Part shown: piece by piece, positions 16,120 to 23,763 of the stretch | Numbering within the stretch: position 1 is the first letter of the stretch | How the letters are laid out: each line of letters begins with the position of its first letter | Source of the DNA: TMED8 sp038125725 | GTDB taxonomy: Bacteria > Pseudomonadota > Alphaproteobacteria > Rhodospirillales > Casp-alpha2 | Reading direction: 5' to 3' | DNA: 43,755 bases | NCBI GenBank assembly: GCA_038125725.1 | Contig: JAYPEK010000031.1 | Location: forward strand, 1 to 43,755 | Notes under the pieces: generated by a model | Told to the model about the DNA's origin: nothing | What the model saw: the letters and a program-made list of their open reading frames with translations, nothing else | Databases searched by the model: none | Program-made: the position numbers and the translations under genes

Positions 16120-17124
16120 CGGTTCCTCGGTCTGCGTGCCCCAGCAAAGCCCGGGGGCGCTGTCGACGCCGGTCAGACCCGCCTCCCGCAACAGCGCCGC
16201 CACACGGTCGTGGTACTGGCGTTGCTCGAATTTGGCACCGTACCAATCGAAGGTGTCGAGCAGCGTCCAGGCGTGTTGCTGGTCGGCTGTCAGGCGGGAA
16301 TCGTGCACGCTGGCGATGGGAATGAAGTGGTTGATGATGCGGACTTTCGGAATCTTCGCGAGCAGCCGGGTCAGGGGATAGAACACGGTCACCAGCGCCT
16401 TGGAGAGCGTCAGGTTGGTTTCCACTGACAGATACGGCGTGACCAGCCGCAGCGCATACTTGATGACCTGCAGCCGTCGCCACAGGCCCTCTTCGTAGAA
16501 ATTGTAGGCAAGCCGGCCGCCCGGCTTGAGGTAACGCGGCAGGCCCCGCATCAGTGACGCCGGATCCGGCGTGTGCTGGATCACCCCCATGCAATAGATG
16601 GCATCGAAGATGCCGGGCTTCAGCGGCAGCTCGAACAGCGACGCCTGCAGGCAGTCGACCCGGCCGCCCGGCTTGCTGTCATGGATGGTGGTCGTCTCGC
16701 GGCAGGCGTCGATGGCGGCGCTTATGTCGACGCCGATGACCCGTGCGCCGAGGCCCGCCGCCACGTCGGCGAAGCGCCCGGCGCCGCAGCCGGCATCGAG
16801 GATCGTCTTGCCGCGGAACCACTCACGCGGCCAGCGGCTATCGGCGATTAACCGGTCCTCGGAAAGCGTATGGCCGCTCAGGCGGTCGATCTGCAAGGTG
16901 CGCCATGCTTGCCATTGGAAGCCGAAATTGCCGCAGTAGTCGTCGGCCGGCGCGACGAAGCGCGGCACGGAGCGCTGGATCGGATAAGTGCCGCCGCAAG
17001 ACGGGCAAGCGAGGGAGCCGGAAACGATATCGCCGTCCTCGGCGACCTCGTCCGCCTTAAGGCTCAGCGATCCATCGCCACCGCAGGCCGGGCAGGCGAG
17101 CAGGTCCAATAAATCGGGGCGCAA
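16099..17124 (-). CDS. SAM-dependent methyltransferase with N-terminal zinc ribbon
   Basis: This 341-residue protein starts with a Trm112-like zinc ribbon, LLACPACGG and LACPSCGGTYPI (about residues 8-48). A class I methyltransferase domain follows, with the SAM-binding motif ILDAGCGAGRFADVAAGLGARVIGVDIS, DAIYCMGVIQHTPDP and KPGGRLAYNFYE. The family is common in glycan clusters, where it methylates sugars or lipid carriers. The start is TTG at 17124, set 7-8 bases after GGAAG; no ATG fits. The gene is divergent from the glycosyltransferase at 17212, which also starts with TTG. A C-terminal region of about 100 residues with a basic hydrophobic stretch (LVTVFYPLTRLLAKIPKVR) may bind membrane. 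Confidence 0.86.
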   Translation of the reverse strand: MRPDLLDLLACPACGGDGSLSLKADEVAEDGDIVSGSLACPSCGGTYPIQRSVPRFVAPADDYCGNFGFQWQAWRTLQIDRLSGHTLSEDRLIADSRWPREWFRGKTILDAGCGAGRFADVAAGLGARVIGVDISAAIDACRETTTIHDSKPGGRVDCLQASLFELPLKPGIFDAIYCMGVIQHTPDPASLMRGLPRYLKPGGRLAYNFYEEGLWRRLQVIKYALRLVTPYLSVETNLTLSKALVTVFYPLTRLLAKIPKVRIINHFIPIASVHDSRLTADQQHAWTLLDTFDWYGAKFEQRQYHDRVAALLREAGLTGVDSAPGLCWGTQTEEPSPAKAD

Positions 17125-17157
17125 TGGCTTCTTCCTTTAACTCCGGCGTGGGACGAC

Positions 17158-17186
17158 GTTATATAACTGACCCTCAACCATCACAA
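17158..17186 (-). promoter_or_regulatory. Candidate promoter of the methyltransferase gene
   Basis: On the minus strand, TTGTGA (17181-17186), 17 bp and TATAAC (17158-17163) form a reasonable sigma-70-type promoter. The -10 is half of a perfect 10-bp palindrome, GTTATATAAC at 17158-17167, so it could also serve the divergent gene or a regulator. Confidence 0.45.
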
Positions 17187-17211
17187 CAACCGCCCCGCCG
17201 GAGACCGCCCC

Positions 17212-18360
17212 TTGACCGAGACGCACTACCGTCTTTGCTATCTGGTCAGCCACCCGATCCAGTATCAGGCGCCGTTGCTGCGCCGGATCGCCGCCGATCC
17301 GGAAATCGAACTGACGGTGTTGTTCGAAACCCTGGCGACGGCAAGCGCCTACATGGACGAAGGGTTCGGGCGCCAGGTGCAATGGGACGTGCCGTTGACC
17401 GAGGGCTATGCGCATCGCCAAGTCGCGGGCGAGGCGGATTTGCGCCGGCAACTGGCGGAAAGCGACGCGCTCTGGCTGCACGGCTGGGACAGCGCGCTTA
17501 AGCGCCGCGCATTGGCGCTGGCGGCGGAGGCCGGGGTGTCGGCCCTGATGCGGGGCGAAAACACGCTTGCCGCGATGCCGGACGGTGCTGGGCTGCGCGG
17601 CATGGTGAAGCGGCATTATTTGAAAAAGATCTTCCGCGATTGCGCCGGGTTTCTCTGTATCGGCACCGAGAACCGCGACTACTACGCGCGCTTCGGCATC
17701 AGGACCGAGCGCCTGCACGACATGCCCTATGCCATCGACAACGCCTTCTTTGCCGCTCGCGCCGCTGAGGCCGCCGGGCGCCGGAACGATTTCCGCGCCG
17801 AGCTTGGCCTCGACGCCGGCCGGCCCGTGGTGCTGTTCGCCGGCAAGCTGCAAAGCCGCAAGCATCCGCTAACGCTGTTGCAGGCTTGGCTAGGGATGGA
17901 CGAGGCCAGGCCCTATCTGCTGTTTGTCGGTGACGGCGAGGAGATGCCGGCACTCAGGCGTGCCGCCGAGGGCGAAGAAGCCGTCCGGATGCTCGGATTC
18001 CGCAACCAGACGGAACTGCCGGCGTTCTACGATCTCGCCGATGTCTTCGTGTTGGCTTCGGAACGCGAACCCTGGGGTCTCGCCATCAACGAGGCGATGG
18101 CGTCGGGCACCGCGGTGATCGCGTCGGATCAATGCGGCGCGACTGCGGATCTGGTTAATGGCGACACGGGTGTCGTGGTGCCGGCTGGAGATGCGGAAGC
18201 GCTGGGTGATGCAATGACCGCGATGCTGGCGGACGCCGAAACCCTTGCCGCCATGGGTCGCGCCGCAAGGGAAAGAATCGGTAGTTGGGATTTCGAGGCC
18301 GACGTCGCCGGCTTGAAGGCGGCGCTTAAGGCACACGTTCCATCGCGCGGGCGAGCATGA
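17212..18360 (+). CDS. GT4 family glycosyltransferase, TTG start
   Basis: This 382-residue GT-B protein begins at TTG 17212 after a GGAGA ribosome site. No ATG or GTG gives the conserved start LCYLVSHPIQYQAPLLRRI, a typical opening for this group. The donor domain has VVLFAGKLQSRKHPLTLLQAW, LLFVGDGEEMP, VFVLASEREPWGLAINEAMASG (E-x7-E) and VIASDQCGATADLV. It would add one sugar to the growing glycan in the cytoplasm. The gene is divergent from the methyltransferase gene with 87 bp between, and its last 35 bases overlap the convergent CgeB-like gene. Confidence 0.85.
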   Translation: MTETHYRLCYLVSHPIQYQAPLLRRIAADPEIELTVLFETLATASAYMDEGFGRQVQWDVPLTEGYAHRQVAGEADLRRQLAESDALWLHGWDSALKRRALALAAEAGVSALMRGENTLAAMPDGAGLRGMVKRHYLKKIFRDCAGFLCIGTENRDYYARFGIRTERLHDMPYAIDNAFFAARAAEAAGRRNDFRAELGLDAGRPVVLFAGKLQSRKHPLTLLQAWLGMDEARPYLLFVGDGEEMPALRRAAEGEEAVRMLGFRNQTELPAFYDLADVFVLASEREPWGLAINEAMASGTAVIASDQCGATADLVNGDTGVVVPAGDAEALGDAMTAMLADAETLAAMGRAARERIGSWDFEADVAGLKAALKAHVPSRGRA

Positions 18361-19399
18361 AGCGCATGCGTTCGTCGTGGGAATAGCCGCTCGCCAGGCA
18401 GCGCGTGCGGCCGGCGGCGGCAATGGCGGCGCGCTCGGCGTCGTGCTCCAGGAAATAACGCGCCTTGGCGACCATCTCGTCCGCGCTTGAATAGAAGACG
18501 GCCTCCTTGCCGTCCTCGAACAGGCGGGCGTGTTCGTTGGAATGTTCCGCCAGCATGAAACCGCCGGAGGCCGGAATCTCGATGCTGCGGTCGGTTTGCA
18601 GGTCGCGGTTCTCTTTCCTCAAGAAGCCCAGGTTGATGCGCGTCGTGGCGATGCCCTTGGTATAGGCGAGGTCGTCTCCGGTATTGACCAGGGCGCGGCG
18701 CTCGACCGCCAGGTTGGCGTGAGTGCCCGGGAACGCCTCCCAGCCGTTGCCCCAGACCCGAACCTGCATGCCGGCTTCGGCCAGCAATAAAACGTCGCGC
18801 CCGCGCTCCGGCGCATAGGTGCCGATGAACCCGATGTCGGCGCCATAGGCCGCGATCTCCGCATCCGTGACCTCGATGGGGAAGTGCTGGTCCGGATCGT
18901 AGGCCTTGTCGACCATGACGCAGCGCCGGGCGCCGAGCGCCGGCAGTTCGTTTGGATCCGCGTTGTAGGACTTGGTCGTAAAGACCACATCGTAATGCCG
19001 AAGGCCCTTGGTGAAGGCACGGGTGCGGTTCAGCGCATGGAACATGTCGTCTTCCGAATAGGCGGCGATGACGACATTGGGATGGGCCTGCTTGAGGCCG
19101 GCCAACGTCGAGGGCCGGACCATGTTGCCTTTCTCGATCCAGATCAGGTCCGGTTCGAATTCACCGGCGGCGGCGGGAAGCGCGCGGTTGATGCCTTCGG
19201 TATCGAGGTGCCATCCCAACTTCCAGGCCAGCCGGAAAGCCAGGGAGAAATCCGGATGGCCCTTGTCCTCACCGCCGATGGCGGTATGGCTGAGCGCTTT
19301 CACCTGGGCACCCAACCGCTCGAGCGCGCTCAGCCGGGCGTGGCCCTTGGCGTAGACGTTGAGATCGGCGACGAACAGGATTCGCGGCATTTCCGACAT
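18326..19399 (-). CDS. CgeB/DUF3880-type glycosyltransferase
   Basis: This 357-residue protein has the layout of the CgeB-like glycosyltransferase group. The N-terminal Rossmann half holds RILFVADLNVYAKGHARLSALERLG and PDLIWIEKGNMV. The C-terminal half has ADIGFIGTYAPERGRDVLLL, TRINLGFLRKENRDLQTDRSIEIPASGGFMLAEHSNEHARLFEDGKE and a final helical region. The block from RSIEIPASGGFML to FEDGKEAVFY is the most diagnostic. The group is GT-B and found in spore-coat and surface-glycan clusters; donors and acceptors are mostly unknown. The start may be Met 1 (19399) or the ATG at 19390. It is the only glycosyltransferase here on the minus strand, and its 3' end overlaps its neighbour by 35 bp. Confidence 0.78.
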   Translation of the reverse strand: MSEMPRILFVADLNVYAKGHARLSALERLGAQVKALSHTAIGGEDKGHPDFSLAFRLAWKLGWHLDTEGINRALPAAAGEFEPDLIWIEKGNMVRPSTLAGLKQAHPNVVIAAYSEDDMFHALNRTRAFTKGLRHYDVVFTTKSYNADPNELPALGARRCVMVDKAYDPDQHFPIEVTDAEIAAYGADIGFIGTYAPERGRDVLLLAEAGMQVRVWGNGWEAFPGTHANLAVERRALVNTGDDLAYTKGIATTRINLGFLRKENRDLQTDRSIEIPASGGFMLAEHSNEHARLFEDGKEAVFYSSADEMVAKARYFLEHDAERAAIAAAGRTRCLASGYSHDERMRFMLARAMERVP

Positions 19400-19520
19400 C
19401 CGACAATCAATGGCCGCGCGCGCGGGCCTGTCAACGCGAAAGCGAGCGCGGCGTTACCAGCGGCGTGGCGGCGTCCGCCGGCCTGTGCTTTATTGCCGCA
19501 GGACAAGGATTGACGACGAG

Positions 19521-21434
19521 ATGTGTGGAATCGCTGGGATCGTCGGCCGCCGCGCCGTCAACGCGGGCGCGGTCCAGGCCATGACGGAATTGTTGGCGCA
19601 CCGGGGCCCCGATGACGCGGGCCTCTGGTCGTCGGCCGACGGGCGCGTGGTGCTCGGCCACCGGCGTCTCGCCATTATCGACCCGACGCCCGCCGGCCAC
19701 CAGCCGATGGCCAGCGCCGACGGCAACCGGGTCATCACCTACAACGGCGAAATCTACAACTACCTGGAACTGGCCGAACGCCTGAAGGCCGAAGGCCACC
19801 GGTTCGCGACGCAATCCGACACCGAGGTCCTGCTGGCGGTCTATGAGCGCTGGGGGGCGGACGGCTTCAACGAACTGAACGGCATGTTCGCCTTCGCCAT
19901 CTATGATTCCGGCGCCGACATGCTGGTCTGCGCGCGTGACCGCTTCGGGGAGAAGCCGTTTCTCTTCGCCGAGGGCGAGGGGGCGTTCGCCTTCGCCTCC
20001 GAATACAAGGCACTGCTGGCGCTGGATGGGGTGGCCTCCGATGTGGCCGACGACAAATTGCTCGGCTTTCTGCACCAGCCCAGGCAGGGCCTGGATGACG
20101 GGCGCGACACCGTCTTTCGTGGGATCAAGCAGTTGCTGCCGGGCGAGATGCTGGTGCTCGACGCCCGTGCGATGAATTTCAAGATCTCGCGCTACTGGAA
20201 TCTCGCCCCCGATCCGGCCGCTGCCAATTTGAGCGAGGCCGACGCCGCCCGGCAATTCGGCGAATTGCTGGCCGATGCGGTGAAGCTCAGGATGCGGAGC
20301 GACGTGGAGGTTGGGTCCTGCCTGTCGGGCGGTCTCGATTCCAGTTCCATCGTCTGTCTCAACCGGCGCGCGCTGGGCCCGGGCGTTCCCTACCACACCT
20401 TCACCGGGCGCTTTCCCGGCACGCCGGCCGATGAGTGGCGCTACGCCCACCAGGTGATCGAACTGACCCGCGTCGAGAGCCACGAGGTGGAGCCGACGGC
20501 GGATGGTCTGGCGCGCGAGCTGGCGGCATTCGCCTGGCACAATGAACTGCCCGTCGGCTCGTCGAGCCAGTATGCGCAGTGGTGCGTGTTCCGCCTGGCC
20601 AAGGACCACGGCGTTACGGTTCTCCTGGATGGCCAGGGCGCCGATGAGGTGTTGGGTGGATACGAGCAGTATTTCCGCAACTACCTGCGTTCCCTGGTAC
20701 AGGCCGGCGACGCGGTGAAGGCGATCTCCGAGGAACCGATGATCCGAAAGCGCTATCCGGCGGCGCTCGAGGATACGGCTGAAGTCTGGAAGACGAAGTT
20801 GCCTTTCGGCGTCCGGCGCGCGCTTGCACGGACACTCGGCAAGGGCAGCGATTTCCGCTTCGGCCTGACACAGGCGGGGTTGGAGTTGGTTTCGAAGACG
20901 CCGGCGGGAACCGGCGGCCTCGACCTCCGGGCGGCATTGGCGGAGGATTCATTCCATGCCCACCTGCCGACGCTGCTGCGTTACGGGGACCGCAATTCCA
21001 TGGCGCATTCGCGCGAGGTGCGTTTGCCGTTCTGCGACCACCGGCTGGCCGAGTTCGCTTTCGCGCAGCCGGTCGAATACCTGATGGGCGGCGCCGAGAC
21101 CAAACGCCTGCTTCGCCACGCGATGCGGGACATCCTGCCCGAAGAGGTCCGCACCCGCTGGAACAAGCAGGGCTTCCTGCCACCTCAGGAGGCATGGCTG
21201 AACGGTGCCTTGGGGCAATTGGCGCAAGAGACGTTCGAGTCGCGGGCCTTTCGAGAGCGTGGCTATTGGGACGCCGGCTGGTGGCGGCGTCTGTTGAAAC
21301 GATGCCGGGGCGGCGAGGGGCATCTGGCCTGGACGCTGTGGAAGCCGGTCATGGCCGAGGCCTGGCAGCGGCATTTCGTCGATGCGGCCGTCGTCGGCGC
21401 CAAGCATCCCGTCTTCCAGGAGGCCGGCGGGTGA
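19521..21434 (+). CDS. asnB: Asparagine synthase (glutamine-hydrolysing), first paralogue
   Basis: This 637-residue protein starts MCGIAGIVGRR, with Cys2 as the glutaminase nucleophile. ATG 19521 must therefore be the start, because the Cys has to be exposed after Met removal. The glutaminase domain has HRGPDDAG, ITYNGEIYNYLEL and FAFAIYDS. The synthase domain has the ATP pyrophosphatase loop CLSGGLDSSS (Ser269) and LLDGQGADEVLGGYEQYF. AsnB-like enzymes transfer ammonia from glutamine to a carboxylate activated with AMP. In glycan clusters, members of this family are thought to amidate sugar acids such as uronic acids. It is the first of three coupled genes, with the next GTG overlapping its stop by 4 bp. 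Confidence 0.88.
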   Translation: MCGIAGIVGRRAVNAGAVQAMTELLAHRGPDDAGLWSSADGRVVLGHRRLAIIDPTPAGHQPMASADGNRVITYNGEIYNYLELAERLKAEGHRFATQSDTEVLLAVYERWGADGFNELNGMFAFAIYDSGADMLVCARDRFGEKPFLFAEGEGAFAFASEYKALLALDGVASDVADDKLLGFLHQPRQGLDDGRDTVFRGIKQLLPGEMLVLDARAMNFKISRYWNLAPDPAAANLSEADAARQFGELLADAVKLRMRSDVEVGSCLSGGLDSSSIVCLNRRALGPGVPYHTFTGRFPGTPADEWRYAHQVIELTRVESHEVEPTADGLARELAAFAWHNELPVGSSSQYAQWCVFRLAKDHGVTVLLDGQGADEVLGGYEQYFRNYLRSLVQAGDAVKAISEEPMIRKRYPAALEDTAEVWKTKLPFGVRRALARTLGKGSDFRFGLTQAGLELVSKTPAGTGGLDLRAALAEDSFHAHLPTLLRYGDRNSMAHSREVRLPFCDHRLAEFAFAQPVEYLMGGAETKRLLRHAMRDILPEEVRTRWNKQGFLPPQEAWLNGALGQLAQETFESRAFRERGYWDAGWWRRLLKRCRGGEGHLAWTLWKPVMAEAWQRHFVDAAVVGAKHPVFQEAGG

Positions 21435-22645
21435 GGGCGGTCTTCATCAATCATTGCCATCCCGAGCGCGACCACGTCTGCGGCCTGCGGGCCGGGCGTT
21501 TCGCCGAGGCATTGGCGGCGCGTGGTCATGAGATCGTCCTGCTCTGCGAGGTGCTGCCCGGCGGCGAGCCCGCGCCGGGACCGGAGAAATTGGCTTCGGC
21601 TATGGAGGCGCACGACTGGTCGCGACCGTTCGTGCTGGCCTGTCGGCCCGCCGGCTTTGACTGGGCGGTGAAGGCGCGGACCAACGCATTGCCGGGCGGC
21701 ATTCGCCAGGCGGCGGTGCTTTGGTCGTACCTCGGCAACGGCGGCATGTTCCCTGATTGGCAGACGGGCATGGCGCCCTACCTGCCGGTATTGGCCGAAG
21801 CGTTCCGGCCAGACGTCGTCTGGGGCACCTTTGGCAATACGGATACCTGGCGTACCTGCCGCGCGCTGGCGGCCCTATCGGGCGTGCCCTGGGTCGGTGA
21901 CTTCAAGGACAATTGGCAGGCCTTCCTGCCGGCCGGCCTCGGCCGGTTGATGGCGGGGCGTTTCGGCGACGCGGCGCATATGACGGTGTTCTCCATGGCG
22001 CATTGCGACCAGGCGGATGAATTGTTCCCATCCCTGGCCAAGACGGTGCTCTACAGCGGCGTCGATGACATTCCCGAGGCCGAAGCCGAGACGGCACCGG
22101 ATGGATTGAACCTGACGCTCACCGGCAGCGTCTATGAAACCGCGCGTCTCAAGGGCCTGTTCGCGGCCATCGCCGAATGGGCCGGCGCCAACCCAGCAAC
22201 GGCGGTGCGCCTCGCCTATGCCGGCGGTGATAAGGATCGGGTCCGCGCCGCCGCCGATGCCATGGGGCTCGCCGTGCAGTATCTGGGTTATCTGGCGCAG
22301 GCGCCGCTGCACCGTTTGCAGGCGGTGTCGGCGGCCAACATCTATGTCTACAACCCGCGCTGCCTGCTGCACCACAAGGCGGTGGAGCTTCTGGCCCAGG
22401 GACGGCCAGTGATTACCTTTCCGGGCGAGACGGAAGAGGTGAAAGGCCTCGCCGCCGAGATCGGCGGCGCGCTGTTCGCCTGCGCCGACGGTGCTGCCGT
22501 CAGGGGCGCGCTCGACATGATTGCCGCCAATCCCCCGCCGGTACCGGCCCGCGCCCGGCGCCAGGCGCTCACCTGGTCGGCACGCGCCACGGTGCTGGAG
22601 CACGTTCTGGCGGACGCCATGGCGACGCGGGAGGCGCGCGGATGA
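21431..22645 (+). CDS. Glycosyltransferase (GT-B, divergent GT4 type)
   Basis: This 404-residue protein is started at GTG 21431, which overlaps the asnB stop (GTGA) and gives the natural opening RAVFINHCHPERDHVCGLRAGRFAEALAARGHE. The donor half is recognisable by LNLTLTGSVYETARLKGLF, VRLAYAGGDKDRV, VQYLGYLAQAPLHRLQAVSAANIYVYNPR and HHKAVELLAQGRPVITF. It lacks a canonical E-x7-E glutamate pair, so the catalytic details differ from its neighbours. The region WVGDFKDNWQAF is typical of GT4-like enzymes acting on surface polysaccharides. Sugar and acceptor are unknown. It is coupled at both ends by 4-bp overlaps. Confidence 0.78.
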   Translation: MRAVFINHCHPERDHVCGLRAGRFAEALAARGHEIVLLCEVLPGGEPAPGPEKLASAMEAHDWSRPFVLACRPAGFDWAVKARTNALPGGIRQAAVLWSYLGNGGMFPDWQTGMAPYLPVLAEAFRPDVVWGTFGNTDTWRTCRALAALSGVPWVGDFKDNWQAFLPAGLGRLMAGRFGDAAHMTVFSMAHCDQADELFPSLAKTVLYSGVDDIPEAEAETAPDGLNLTLTGSVYETARLKGLFAAIAEWAGANPATAVRLAYAGGDKDRVRAAADAMGLAVQYLGYLAQAPLHRLQAVSAANIYVYNPRCLLHHKAVELLAQGRPVITFPGETEEVKGLAAEIGGALFACADGAAVRGALDMIAANPPPVPARARRQALTWSARATVLEHVLADAMATREARG

Positions 22646-23763
22646 AGGTCTGTGTTTCCGTGCATGGTCGGTTTCACGCTTTCGAACTGGCGGCCGGGTT
22701 GGCCAGGGCGGGCGCGCTTGCCGGCCTGCTGACCACCTATCCTGGCTTCGCCGTGCGTCGCTTGACCGGCGAGGATTTGCCGGTGCGGGCCGCCTGGTGG
22801 CTGGAGGCCCGGCGGCGGATTTCGGCGCTTGGGATATCGGATGCCGAACTCGCCCGTGCATTCGGAATTTTTGCCGCCGCCAACTTGCCGACGGCCGACT
22901 TGTTGGTCGGTTGGAGTGCCGCCACGCTCGAGGCCATCGAACCGGCGCGAGCGCGCGGCATGAAGGTGGTGATCGAGCGGGGGTCCACCCACATCGCCCA
23001 CCAGACCGAGGTGCTGCGCCGCGCCTATGGTGTCCATGGCCTCGGCTTCGACGCCACCGCGCCCGAGATCATCGAGCGCGAGGAAACGGAATACGCAGCC
23101 GCCGATGCCATTGCCGTGCCGACACGTTTCGCCGCCGAGACCTTTCAGGCACAAGGCGTGCCGGCGGAGAAGCTTCTGATCAATCCCTACGGGGTCGATC
23201 TCTCGCGGTTCCGGCCGGCAGCGCGTCCGGCGGGAACGAAGCCCCGCATCCTGTTCGTCGGCCGGGTCGGCATCCGAAAGGGCGTGCCGGCATTGCTCAA
23301 AGCCTTCGAGCCGCTTTCCGGCGAGGCCGAACTGCATCTCGTTGGGCCGGTGGAGCCGGCGATGGAGAATCTTTTCGCCACGTTGCCGATGACGGGGGTG
23401 ACGGTACAGGGCGCGGTCGCCGCCGCGTCGCTGCCAGCCGTCTATGCCGAGGCCGACCTGTTCTGTCTGCCGTCGCTGGAGGAGGGATTTCCGCTGGTGC
23501 TGCTGCAGGCCATGGCGGCGGGGCTGCCGGTCGTCGCCACGCCAGAATGCGGAGCCGCCGACATCCTCACCCCTGGTCGCGAGGGCGAAGTGGTCGCGAG
23601 CGGCGATGTCGAAGCGCTGACGGCGGCGCTGGCAGGCCTGGTGAGCGACCCGGCCAGGCGCGCGGAAATGGGCGCCCGCGCCCGCGCCCGTGTCGAGGCC
23701 GGCTGGGGCTGGGACGACTATGTCGAGCGCGCCATCGGCCTATACGAGAAGGTTCTCGCCTAG
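22642..23763 (+). CDS. GT4 family glycosyltransferase with E-x7-Q variant motif
   Basis: This 373-residue GT-B enzyme starts MKVCVSVHGRFHAFELAAGLARAG. The acceptor half has VIERGSTHIAHQTEVL, typical of this subgroup. The donor half carries ILFVGRVGIRKGVPALLKAF, LHLVGPVEP and FCLPSLEEGFPLVLLQAMAAGLPVVATPECGAAD. The motif that usually reads E-x7-E is Glu281-x7-Gln289, so the second glutamate, which normally contacts the donor nucleotide ribose, is Gln. It is probably still active, with the first Glu intact. It is the last gene of the asnB-GT-GT unit and overlaps the end of the convergent second asnB by 4 bp. Confidence 0.85.
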   Translation: MKVCVSVHGRFHAFELAAGLARAGALAGLLTTYPGFAVRRLTGEDLPVRAAWWLEARRRISALGISDAELARAFGIFAAANLPTADLLVGWSAATLEAIEPARARGMKVVIERGSTHIAHQTEVLRRAYGVHGLGFDATAPEIIEREETEYAAADAIAVPTRFAAETFQAQGVPAEKLLINPYGVDLSRFRPAARPAGTKPRILFVGRVGIRKGVPALLKAFEPLSGEAELHLVGPVEPAMENLFATLPMTGVTVQGAVAAASLPAVYAEADLFCLPSLEEGFPLVLLQAMAAGLPVVATPECGAADILTPGREGEVVASGDVEALTAALAGLVSDPARRAEMGARARARVEAGWGWDDYVERAIGLYEKVLA

